DNA of 64,000 nt from NCBI RefSeq assembly GCF_026914265.1, contig NC_069124.1:27002989-27066988 (forward strand). Reading direction: 5' to 3'. The notes beneath the pieces were generated by a model. It searched no databases. It was not told the DNA's origin and was given only the letters and a program-made list of their open reading frames with translations. The position numbers were made by a program, and so were the translations under genes. Of this stretch, positions 1 through 10,582 are shown in pieces (positions within the stretch are counted from its first letter, which is position 1; each line of letters opens with the position of its first letter). The stretch is from Mya arenaria (taxonomy: Eukaryota; Mollusca; Bivalvia; Myida; Myidae).

Positions 1-2520
1 GCTAACATAGGTCGCTGCTCGTTTTAAGGTTTCTGCACCATAACATGTAATGAATATGAGACAAATAGGGATTGGGAGCCTTTTCCATGTTCCTATCTCG
101 TATAGCCTGCCTATAATCCTAGGTAATTCATATGTACTATCACCTAGGACTAGATCTAAGTCACACACTGACATAGTTCGCTATGGTCCCGTTGCTCGTT
201 TTAAGGTTAATGCACCATAACTTGTAATAAGAAGAGGCAAATAGGCATTAGGAGACTTTTCCATGTCCCTATATCGCATAGCCTGCCTAAAATCCTAGGT
301 AATTCATATGTACTATCACCTAGGACTAGGTCTAAGCAACGAGCTGACATAGGTCGCTATGGTCCCCTTCCTCTTAATTATTTAATGGTTTCTGCACCAT
401 ACCATGTAATAACATTTAATGAATATGAGGTAAAAATAGGCATTTGGAGCCTTTTCCATGTCACTTTATCGCACAATCTGCCTAAAATCCTATATAATTC
501 ATGTGTACTATCACCTGGGAATAGGTCTAAGCAACGAACTGGCATAGGTCGGTTTGGTCCCCTTGCTCGTTTTAAGGTTTTTGCACAATAACATGCAATG
601 AATATGAGGAAAATAGGCATTGGGAGCCTTTTCCATGCCCCTATCACTCATAGCCTACCTAAAATTCTAGGTAATTCTTTTGTTCTATCACCTAGAATTA
701 GGTCTAAGCTACACACTAACATAGGTCGCTGTGGTCCCCTTGCTCTTTTAAGGTTTCTGCACCATAACATGTAATGAATATGAGGCAAAAAGGGATTGAA
801 AGCCGTTTCCATGTCCCTATCTCGTATAGCCTGCCTAAAATCCTAGGTAATTCATATGAACTATCACCTAGGACTAGGTCTAAGCCACACGCTGACATAG
901 TTCGCTATGGTCCCCTTGCTCGTTTTAAGGTTAATGCACCATAACATGTAATAATAAGAGGCAAATAGGTATTGGGAGCCTTTTCCATGTCCCTAAATCG
1001 CATAGCCTGCCTAAAACCCTAGGTAATTCATATGTATCACCTAGGACTTGGTCTAAGCAACGAGCTGACAAAGGTCGCTATTGTGACGTATGGTCCCCTT
1101 AATTATTTAAAGGTTTCTGCACCATACCATGTAATAAATGTGAGGCAAATTGGCATTGGGGGCATTTTTTATGTCCCTATCTCACATAGCCTGCCTAAAA
1201 TCCTAGGTAATTCATATGTACTATCATCTAGGACTAGGTTCAAGCAACGAGCTGACATAGGTCGCTATGGTCCCCTTGCTCGTTCTTAGGTTTCTGCACC
1301 ATAACATTTAATGAATATGAGGTAAAAATAGGCATTTGGAGCCTTTTCCATGTCACTTTCTGTCACAATCTGCCTAAAATCCTAGGTAATTCATATGTAC
1401 TATCACCTAGGAATAGGTCTAAGCAACGAACTGGCATAGGTCGCTATGGTCCCCTTGCTCGTTTTAAGGTTTCTTCACCATAACATGTAATGAATATGAG
1501 GCAAATAGGCATAAGGGGCCTTTCCCATGTCCCTATATTGCATAGCCTGCCTAAAATCCTAGATAATTCATATGTACTACCACCTAGAAAAAGATCTAAG
1601 TAACAAGCTGACATAGGTCGCTTTTGTCCCCTTGCTCGTTTTAAGGTGTTTGCACAATAACATGTAATGAATATGAGGGAAATAGCCATTGGGAGACTTT
1701 TCCATGCCCCTATCACTCATAGCCTACCTAAAATCCTAGGTAATTCATATGTACTATCACCTAGGACTAGGTCTAAGATTCACACTGATATAGGGCGCTA
1801 TGGTCCCCTTGCTTGTTTGAAGGTTTTTGCACCATAACATGTAATGGATATGAGGAAAATATACATTGGGAGCCTTTTCTAAGTCCCTATCTCGCATAGC
1901 CTGCATAAAATCCTAGGTTAGTCATATGTACTATCACCTAGGACTAGGTCTCTGCTACATGGTGACATAGGTCGCTTTGGTCACGTTTCTCGTTTTATGG
2001 TTTTTGCACCATAACATGTCATTTATAAGAGGCAAATAGGCATTGGGAGCCTTTTCCATGTACGTATCTCGCATAACCTGCTTAAAATCCTAGGTTATTC
2101 ATATGTACTATCAACTAGGACTAGGTCTCGGCTACATGGTGACATATGTCGATATGGTCCCCTTGCTTGTTTTAAAGTGTCCGTGTCATAACCAGTTAAT
2201 GAATATGCGGCAAATAGACATTGGGGGTCTATTCTATGTTCCTCTACCGCAAAGCCTGTCTAAAATCCTAGGTTATTCACAAATACTACTACCTAGGCCT
2301 AGTCCTCGGCTACACGATGACATAGGTCGTTATGGTCTATATGCTCATTTTGAGGTTTCCGCACCATAGTTATACCATTTTATGCGATAAATAGTCATTT
2401 GGAACCTATGTCATCTCCTTATTCCGCTTATTCAGCCTGAATTCCTAGGAAATTAACATGTTCTATCACCCATGGCCATGTTTTGGCCACACGGTGACAT
2501 TGATCGCTATGGTCCCATCG
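1..2520. repeat. ~177-bp satellite array, about 14 copies
   Basis: Tandem copies recur every ~170-180 bp; the landmark CTGACATAGGTCGCTATGG appears near 170, 341, 539, 716, 892, 1064, 1252, 1431, 1609, 1786, 1962, 2139, 2317 and 2493. Other landmarks in each unit are CACCATAACATGTAATGAAT, GGGAGCCTTTTCCATGTCCC and CACCTAGGACTAGGTCTAAG. Copies are well conserved on the left and diverge steadily beyond ~2100, so this is the right edge of an array that continues outside the window. Short open frames here come from the repeat and are not genes. Confidence 0.95.
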
Positions 2521-2550
2521 CTGATTTTAAGGTTTCCCCTGTATATGAGT

Positions 2551-2651
2551 TACTGACTATGTGGTTAATTGAGTAACACAAAAAATAACACGTATACTTT
2601 ACTTTTAATTATAAACCAACGTTTCGGAGTGTTTTTTTACTGACTATGTGG
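2551..2651. mobile_element. 73-bp insertion flanked by 14-bp direct repeats
   Basis: The motif TACTGACTATGTGG occurs at 2551-2564 and again at 2638-2651, in a decayed satellite unit that would be expected to carry it once. The 73 bp between (2565-2637) do not resemble the satellite. This looks like a small insertion with a target-site duplication, perhaps a truncated retroposed piece, because the insert ends in a T run. No source can be recognised. Confidence 0.45.
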
Positions 2652-2826
2652 CAAATAGCCATTATGTGCCTATATTCAAATACGGCATTGCCGGCCTAAA
2701 ATCCTAGGTTATTCACATTCAACTTTTACCTATGGTAAGGTCTTGCCCCCACAGTGTTATATGTATCATATCCAGGAATAAGAGACTCTTAATACTACTA
2801 GTATACTGATCTGACAATATATGGAG

Positions 2827-2884
2827 ATACGGTGCTAGCACCGCATCACCGCGGTGATATGGTGATACGGTGCTACGGTGCTAA
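2827..2884. repeat. Short imperfect ACGGTGCT repeat
   Basis: A cluster of ACGGTGCT, GGTGATA and CACCGCGGTGATA units containing several short palindromes such as GGTGCTAGCACC. It is local low-complexity sequence with no gene signal. Confidence 0.6.
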
Positions 2885-3716
2885 CTTCACGCACATCGTT
2901 TTACTTTCTAAAATTCGTCATAAGGTAGTCAATTTGTTCAGGGGCGGCCGATGCTAGAGGGGGGACATCGAAAGTTCTAAACTTGACGTGCTCCTTATCC
3001 CCATTGAGACATATACATATAGGGTTTAAATGTGGGTTTCTCCTCTAAGAACATTTAAGCTTGTATCTAAATTCGATAATACATTCAAATGACAATAAAT
3101 TGAAAGGGCTTGATCGAATATTTACAATCGTTTACTAAGTGTTAACCGATTTTCAATCCTTGTCACGTGTTCAATTGGCAAACGGTTTCAATCTGAATTA
3201 TTTGCCCCCCAAAAACATATGTATCCTTATAATTATACATTATATGTGTGTACAATCGGTATCGTACCGTTTACATGGATCAGCCTTATAAATAGTTTTA
3301 AAGCTACCTTGAATTATGACTGGAACCAATGATTAAAACATGTTTAAATGGTTAACAAGATTGTCCAAAAATATCATTAATTATGCTTATTGGTTTATTT
3401 ATCTTCCATTATTATAATAATAACACATAGCGTTCTTTTACGGCAGCATTGAATAATGATGCCAAATCCTACAAATACCAAGCTTCTGGTTCCTTCCCAT
3501 CTCACATATCGCAATGCGCTGTGTTCAAAATCCTTATCCTTTATTAAAGCCTTCTAGCGACAACTTGCAGTTAAATGCTTTGAACTAACGTTGACGGTGA
3601 CATACACAGACTCACAAATTCAACGAGCGTTGCGCTTATACACTTCCGGTCAGACGAGTTTATTATTCATATTGCTTAAACGGGTATAGTCTACTACTCA
3701 AAGGGAAGATCGGTTT
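2885..3716. other. Unannotated interval
   Basis: Unique AT-rich sequence. An open stretch follows an AG near 3568, but it lacks a good donor and resembles no known protein. No RNA gene or element was recognised. Confidence 0.5.
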
Positions 3717-3936
3717 AGTAGTAGTAGTAGTAGTAGTGGTAGTGGTTGTGGCGGTTGCGGTGGCGGTAGCAGTAGCAGTAGCTGTAGCAGTAGCAGTAGC
3801 AGTAGCAGTAGCTGTAGCAGTAGCAGTAGCAGAAGCTGTAGCAGTAGCAGTTGCAGTTGCAGTTGCAGTTGCAGTAGCAGTAGCAGTAGCAGTAGCAGTA
3901 GCAGTAGCAGCAGTAGTAGTAGTAGTAGTAGTAGTA
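3717..3936. repeat. GTA/GCA compound microsatellite
   Basis: A run of GTA triplets grades into (GTAGCA)n with sporadic GTT and GTG, then back to GTA. Because the unit is a multiple of three, it is open in both directions (poly Val/Ala on plus, poly Leu/Gln on minus). There are no splice sites in keeping with a coding exon, so those frames are treated as artefacts. Confidence 0.95.
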
Positions 3937-4083
3937 ATATTGGAATCATTTATAGAATTAGCGCGTTATTAAATACATAGATAAAGGTCCAACAAAAAGG
4001 CTTTTAAACGTTTCCTGTTAATCACAATTGGCATACCACGTCAAGCATAAAGTTATGAGTGATCACTACCTACAATCTTGCAG

Positions 4084-4246
4084 ATGAAAAGGAGGAGCGG
4101 AGGTTTACCGCCTCCGAGGTTGCCGGAGTGGCTGGAGGGTCGGTAGCAGGTTGCCTTCTGCTTCTCGGACTGGTGCATGTTAGTATCCTTGTATATAGAA
4201 GATACAAGTCGGCCTCGACAAGAACGGACTCAACCAACGTTATTCC
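4084..4246 (+). CDS. Penultimate coding exon: transmembrane segment of a single-pass receptor
   Basis: The exon follows an acceptor ending TCTTGCAG at 4083 and ends before GTGAGTAT at 4247. It enters in phase 1 and leaves in phase 2. It encodes a charged juxtamembrane stretch (EKEERRFTASE), a glycine-rich hydrophobic span of about 20 residues (VAGVAGGSVAGCLLLLGLVH and onward) and a basic stop-transfer run (YRRYKS), giving a type I membrane orientation. It joins in frame to the exon at 4626-4725. The ectodomain exons must lie upstream, probably beyond the left end of the window, because nothing convincing was seen before 4084. The extracellular family is therefore unknown; mollusc Ig-, EGF- or cadherin-type receptors have comparable tails. 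Confidence 0.72.
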
Positions 4247-4625
4247 GTGAGTATGATAATATTATTATATCTTAAATTTGATAGTGGTAGTCATGCAGGA
4301 GACATTTGATAAAATGAACATTACATGTACAATTATATACAGCTACATATGTGTGGTGTTGTGATAAACACAAATTCGGCCATAAGGAAAAAAACAACAA
4401 CGTGTAAATCGTTAAATGCGCTGAGGGGAAATCCAACTGATCCCGAAACTATGCATTTACATTGTAGAACAAATCACCACTCTTAATAATACATCAGATA
4501 CTTTCTTCGAAAGCAATACTTGTATCACATGTTTTGTTTTAAAATTCTTTATGATATAAAATAACTTGAATGATAATTATTGTTATAATAAGATGATACG
4601 AATGTATACTACACATATGTTCCAG

Positions 4626-4725
4626 GGACGTCACATATGTTAATACTGGGAGAGCATACGAAGGCCTTTATGAAATGCCGCTTAAAAACATAGATATACA
4701 TATGTATCAGAAGGTCCAGAACTGA
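4626..4725 (+). CDS. Last coding exon: tyrosine-rich cytoplasmic tail (ITAM-like)
   Basis: The exon follows an acceptor TGTTCCAG at 4625. Its first base completes the codon left open by the 4084-4246 exon, and the frame runs to TGA at 4723-4725. The 32 residues contain TYVNTG (a pYxN motif of the kind bound by GRB2-type SH2 domains), then YEGL and YQKV separated by 12 residues. That spacing fits the ITAM pattern YxxL/I-x6-12-YxxL/I except for valine at the last position. A further tyrosine lies in YEMP. The exact phase match across the 379-bp intron is the main evidence that both exons are real. Signalling is inferred from motifs only. Confidence 0.75.
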
Positions 4726-7700
4726 CAAGTGTCAAGAAGTGTTCTCTGTGTGAAGATGCGATTTCTATGTTTCTTGTCTGTGATTGTGTGTTCTATGTCT
4801 TTGGCGTTTGCCCACTGCCACTAAACTGGGTTTATGTTTAAACTTTTTGCTACTGAGCTTGTTTCTGTAGCTTTTTGCATAAATACTGTTTAAAATATAT
4901 CAATATACATATTAAGAAAATGCAATCAAATTAAAAGTCATAGGTGGGTATGGGATGTTTTTGTGATATCAAGAAGAAGTCTTCAATTTTCCCTCTCATT
5001 TTTATTACTTTCGTGTAAGATGTTATTGTTTATTTCTTGTTTATTATAATTTCATTAAATGTTGAAGCTTTCATTGCTTTAGATAAATTGTTTTAGAAAT
5101 TTGGTTTCTCTGGAATATTTTCCGGCAGTTGCCGACTGTCATACGAATGTGATACAATCATCGAAATAATGACTGATGATCGGTCGTTCGTGTGATATAG
5201 TTGATTTCTGCTCGGCGATAGGCAACAGTTTGTAAATGCAGCGCACGGCAATATTTAAGGAGTACTAACAGCCTACTATTCAAGTTGTTCAATGATTCAT
5301 GACATGAACTGCTGTTGCAGATGGAATACTAAGATTTTAAATGTCATTCGGTTGGCTAAGTGTGCTGTGCACAAACAACAGAAAAAATAAGAGTTGCCGA
5401 TCGTTCATCGGCGAGTTTATACATACATTCAGTATGGTATTTCTCATTATTTCAGAAAAATACATGAAGTGTTTTTTTATTTAGTCTATTTAATATTTAT
5501 ACAATATTACGCGTTACTCGAGATGATTGTTGCGTAACTAGTATTGACTTCTTAATCAAAGGTAGGCAAAAATGGATGGAATATCAAGTTTAGTTTTATT
5601 TATCTTTGTGAGCTGCTTAAGGTTATGATTTACATTTAAACACCTTACATATAGAAATTCGTACTCGTAAGTAGTCCGCATAAAGTGCGAATAGCATACT
5701 GAAAGAGATTTCTTGAAGATTTTAATCTAACATAAACAATTGCATCTGATAACCCGAGTCTTAATCGAGGGACGTTATCAGCTCGATGGACAATTATCAA
5801 GCAAGTCCCGTCTCCACCATTTTCAACATGTAACAAAACGGCTTTTTTCTTCATTGCTAGTTAAGTGTTATAATAGTTTACTTTGTACTCCATTCATATT
5901 GACGACGTTGAAGCGGACTTTCATTTATTAGAGTGACCTAAATCGACAAATATATACTTTTCTTGTCGCTGACTTTCTGATAATTTCCCTTTTGATAATG
6001 TACACTGTTATTATGCCACATTCAACACTTCAATGCATGGCCGAAAATCCTCTGTACGAACAACTGAAATATTTAATTTCATGTATTGCATTTCATCATA
6101 ATTTCCAGAAATGGATATATCAGAGTCAGGAATATTGATGAATATGGACACTATAATAACACATTAAATATAATACTAGATTTAATTTGGAAGTGAATTG
6201 CAAAGTTAAAGTCGAATCACTTCAGCTACATTTTATCATGGTTTAGATGAACTAAATAAACAGTGATTTTGATATGATCGAGACAATCGCGGATGCTTAA
6301 TACTAGCATAAAGTTTAAACGTTGAACTCTTGAAAAATGTCAATTATTTAATAGGTTTGAAAAATGTTCAAGTGGTAACATGGTCATACATTTTAAATAA
6401 TAAGGAGTAGTATACGGAAGTAACATTGTTTACTAAAGTATAAAGGCTAGTTTAGAGTTCAGTCTTGGTGGAAGTTGTAGTTCAGATTGTTTACTTTTTG
6501 TGTAAAAAAACATTTTCGTTTCTAAGGGCCTGGGTTTTATGAAACCCTGCGAAAACTTCATAATTCATTAATATTGGCGTGCGCTCATTTTATAATATGT
6601 AACGATAACTGGTTACTTGGCTTGTTTATAGCTAATGGGATTGTGAGAAGAGATAATGTGTTGGCGCATTTAAGATTTATATTAGTTTAACTTATTTCTG
6701 GAAGTATTTTAATCTGTGGTATGTTTTAAATGAATCATAGACTGTTGTTTTCGGAAATTGCAATATGTTGTGCATTCTTTAATTTTGGAAGGTTTGATTA
6801 ATATTTTTCCTTTAAAGTATTTCAAGATAGGAGCTCCTTTTACTTTACACTTTTTATCACTGTTTTCATAAGTGTTTACAGTAGTAACAACAATAACAAG
6901 ATTTACATACACCATTATACCTAAAAAATAGTACGAACCACGACAGGCTTTGTCTAACCTCATATTATTATGAGGACTATCTAATGACCTTCATAAAGGA
7001 CAGGGATCAAGAACAAACCAATATATGTTTCACTTTAAACAAAAATGTTCATTTAATGTGTTCAAAAGACCAACTGTAACCAGGTTCTTATTCCTTCTAT
7101 ATAAACGCGATAAAATACTGTTGTCAAAACATAGTGTTTGCCTTTTTTGCCTTTAAGCTTTCATACTTATGCATAATAAACTGTTAAAGGTTACATGTAC
7201 TTGTTGGCTACTCGGCTTGTCCATCTAGTGAAACATCCATGAAACAAACTCGGAACTTCATGAAAATTATTGACCTTTTAAAAGTTTGATTTAGTAAATG
7301 TTGACCACTGTTTTTATATAGAAAGAAAATCGAAAATGGGATGGCAAATTACGTCGATAATCATGAAGTAAGCCAATCTTTTCGACAAGTGATGGCCCAA
7401 TAATTGAAGCTATCATCGTCGAGGATGAGTTAGAAACAGGTATGACGTCTTTATGTAAGAAACTTGTGCATGACTTGCGCACTTTAGTTAAAACATATTG
7501 ATTAATTTCATATATACAAAACTAGCAGTACAACAAGTAAGTTGAAATGGAGTGTTAAACAAGCAATTTAATTGCTTATACTAATTTATTTCAATGTGGG
7601 AGTGTACAGTTACGAAATGCACAAACAATTAGTGCATGATGTGCACAGTATGACGAAAAATATTATAAATAAGCCTTGATATTTTTTAACCAGAACTGTT

Positions 7701-8015
7701 CAAACTATTTTTACATTGAACTAAGTGTTAATAATAATAATAGTAAAACAACGCAAATGTGTTCTGTCACACACAATGTCCCGATGAAAAGCGATCGATA
7801 CACGGATGGGGGTTAAAAGGCGTTAATGCTGCAATGAATCTCTTGACTTTTAAAAAACACGCTGAAATGGTCATCAGGGGTAAGGCGATCATTAGTGAAA
7901 AGAAGATAATATAGAGAAGCAGCACTAGGTTAATCAAGGATAAAACGGCCACGCACATAATATCAATAATATCGCTCTGATAATGTACAGTTTCAACGGC
8001 ACCGCAAGCACAATT
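4726..8015. other. 3' flank of the receptor gene and unannotated DNA
   Basis: The first few hundred bases are presumably 3' untranslated sequence. The rest is AT-rich with scattered short open frames. The minus-strand frame at 6709-6963 has a hydrophobic start and four later cysteines, and that at 7767-7958 is hydrophobic, but neither has splice, start or homology support. No mobile element was recognised. Confidence 0.5.
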
Positions 8016-8051
8016 GGGGGGTGTGGGGGGTAGGGGGGGGGGGAGGGGAGG
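8016..8051 (+). other. G-run cluster with quadruplex potential
   Basis: Four or more runs of 4-11 guanines separated by 1-3 bases (TGT, TA, A) within about 35 bp. This satisfies the usual G-quadruplex pattern on the plus strand. It sits about 50 bp beyond the 3' end of a minus-strand LINE remnant. Confidence 0.7.
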
Positions 8052-8099
8052 TGAAGGATAAAATTATTCTGTGAAGGTCATAATTTATTTGTCTGGTTC

Positions 8100-8345
8100 C
8101 TAAATTATACAGGAGTTGTGGTTTCTTTGATTTCGTGTTGGTATTTGAACGCATTTAGAGTAGGTGTGTGCTTGATATCTATAGGAAGTGAATTCCACTG
8201 GCGAATAGTCAGGGGTAAAAAGAAGTAGCTTAGGCTTGAGTGTTGCAAGGGATGACTGGAACATCTGAGCGATTACGACAGGCATATGGCTGAGCTCTCG
8301 GCTGGTGAATAAGATTTGTAAGATACTTTGGAAAAAAACAACATT
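8100..8345 (-). mobile_element. Decayed non-LTR retrotransposon (LINE), 3' end of reverse-transcriptase ORF
   Basis: Read on the minus strand, one frame gives SYFFLPLTIRQWNSLP followed by DIKHTPTLNAFKYQ and a stop. This is the typical C-terminal end of jockey/CR1-type LINE ORF2 proteins (SFFPRTIRDWNxLP...LDSFK). The preceding stretch (RNRSDVPVIPCNTQA) is in another frame, so at least one frameshift separates them. It is a dead remnant; upstream parts of the element were not recognised. Confidence 0.7.
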
Positions 8346-8407
8346 TTTCATCTTAAAGAAAAGAGGCGATGTTTGCGTCTCCTCTCCGGCGTCATATCCC
8401 AGTGAAG

Positions 8408-8556
8408 GTACAGTAAATACAGAAGAACACCGCTATTTCGAAGTCTTCGGGACCCAGCTAAATACTTCGAAATAACGATTATTCGAAATAAACATTGAGA
8501 TAAATAATCCGAAGTTACATCAACGATTGTCTCCGAAATCCGGCGCATCCGAATTC
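8408..8556. mobile_element. Possible small pogo/Tigger-like inverted-repeat remnant
   Basis: Sequence rich in TATTTCGAAG and ATTATTCGAA motifs, with imperfect inverted ends (AGAAGAACACCGC on the left; the complement of the right end reads AGTAGAATTCGG). The composition resembles pogo-group element termini, but the ends match poorly and no target duplication is clear. Confidence 0.3.
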
Positions 8557-8749
8557 TACTCTGCTGGCGTCACAAAATATTTGTGTCGTGAAATTTCAAA
8601 TGGCTGCATTATACTATTGTATTTTACACTTTTCCAAAACATATATTTCAAGGGTTCTGTCTGACAGGGCCTTGAAGAAAATTGCGGTCTCGTCTGCGTT
8701 GAAGGTGTCATTTTAATAATTATGTATCGTAGTGTAATATAAGTTAAAA

Positions 8750-9060
8750 TTAAGTTTATTTCCTGGGTTGGGTTATGAAACTCTGAAAACCATACACACA
8801 ATTTATCATAGTGTAGTACGTTAAATTTAATTTCCTTGGTTGGGTTATGAAACTCAGAAAACCATACACAAATTTTATCAAAGTGTAATACGTTACGATT
8901 AATTTTCTGGGTTGGGTTATGAAATTCAAAAAAATATACACATAATTTATCGTAGTGTATTAGGTTAATTAAGATTAATATCCTGAGTTGGGTTATTAAT
9001 GTTCCGTAAAAACCGTACACATAATTTATCTTAGTATAATAAGTTAAAGTAAAGTCAGAT
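8750..9060. repeat. ~73-bp tandem repeat, four to five copies
   Basis: The landmark TGGGTTGGGTTATGAAA recurs near 8764, 8836, 8909 and 8983, followed each time by CATACACAnAATTTATC. A diverged isolated copy lies near 9415-9490. The minus-strand open frame over this region reflects the repeat. Confidence 0.85.
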
Positions 9061-10419
9061 TTTGATGCCTGTTTACCCCCAAAAGAAGTTTTATTCTAAG
9101 TTATTACATATTTGAACGAATTAACATTTATAATAGACAAAGTTATGTTCATACTTTTGTTCTTAAAGTAACAAAATTGAATAATCGCAAAAGAAAATAA
9201 ACACACAGAAGGATTTACAGAACAAACTCCATATTTTGCTTGTAGAACACCTAGATACAAACTTCCACTTTAACAGTTATCGAACTTTCATTGCTTTTAA
9301 AAAAGGTCAGCGGTTAAAACTTATTGTTTTAGTACCATATTGCTATTTCAGTACAGTTCGATTTATGTTGTTGATAATGTAATCAATTATGTATTATCTA
9401 ATAATTCTGGGAATTGGGGTAGGGTACTAAGTTAAAATTAAGCTTATTTTCGTTTGGGTTTGTAAGTCCGGAAATCATACAAAATATTCTTCAAGCTGCT
9501 TATGGTTTGAAATGATAGCCATCATGGTATTACAACCTTAATTAACTGTCACTTTCAAGTAACTATAACAAAAATTAAAGGTGTTATGATGCCCCTTAAT
9601 CCCACACGTTTTGCCCTTTAAAGGATGTATGATCTTGATTCCATTCTTTTATGCATAAACATTACTACGCTTATAGCATTTTTACATATATACCACTTCA
9701 TAATAGAATGTGTCTTTTTTAACTTAATAAAAAAACATTTATAAAATCTTTTGTAACACCAAGTTATGTTTAACATTTTATCAACACATTCGAAAAGCAT
9801 TTAGCTCTTAGTGATAAACACCGTTTATTCTCTTCCAGAGATTTTTGATAATTGGCATAATTAGAAATGTTTCATCCTGGCTTGACATAATTATTATTCT
9901 ATGTTATTCTTTTTTGGAATTTGAAAGCATTTGAAAATCAATGTATAATACATTTTGAACAACTTTGATTCAATGTACTTTCGCATTTCTTAAACTTCCT
10001 CTGCTAAATATAGCTATTTTGAAATATTAATATGAAGAACTTTATTTTAAGTTCAACTCATTTTGTGTTTTAAAAAATGTTTTTAGTTCTATGTATTTTG
10101 GACAAACAAAAAGAAAAGAAATTCTGTTTCAACTAATTGTGGGAGCAGTACAATGCACATTATATATTGTGTAAGGATTTCCTCAGGGAGGTCAGGGAGG
10201 TTTATTTCTAAGCGATTGGACAGCTGAATGAACAGTCATGCATTTTTTTTATTAATTTCCATGTAAATATTTTAGGGATGATTGTATTATCATGTGTTTC
10301 TAGAATGTATATTTTGAGTTTGTTATATTGTTTTCTTAATATATTCTTAATTTTTAAAATAAATTTCATAATCTGTTGCGTATTGTTGTACTTATTATCA
10401 AGTGAAAGGTGAGATATTA
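9061..10419. other. Unannotated AT-rich interval
   Basis: Contains the stray repeat copy near 9415-9490. Otherwise no open frame, splice-bounded exon or element was recognised. Confidence 0.5.
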
Positions 10420-10582
10420 AGGGGTTGAAAAGACTTTGTTTATTAGGGGTTGAAAAGTCTTTGTTTTAAGGGGGGTTGAAAAGTCTTAGCACTTTTAGGG
10501 GTTGAAATGACAAAGAGGTTGAAAAGTCTTTGATTTCACAAATGACAAAGGGGTTGAAAAGTCTTGGGGTTAAAAAGTCTGA
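10420..10582. repeat. Degenerate GGGGTTGAAAAGTCTTTG repeats
   Basis: The motif GGGGTTGAAAAGTCTT recurs about seven times at irregular 18-40-bp spacing, with T-rich or ACAAA spacers. Confidence 0.85.

Noticed and set aside
3698..3972. Poly-Leu/Gln and poly-Val/Ala open frames
   Set aside because: Translation of a trinucleotide microsatellite; no flanking coding sequence or splice sites.
6709..6963. Minus-strand 84-codon frame resembling a small secreted protein
   Set aside because: Hydrophobic start and four cysteines, but no convincing signal cleavage, splice support or family resemblance.
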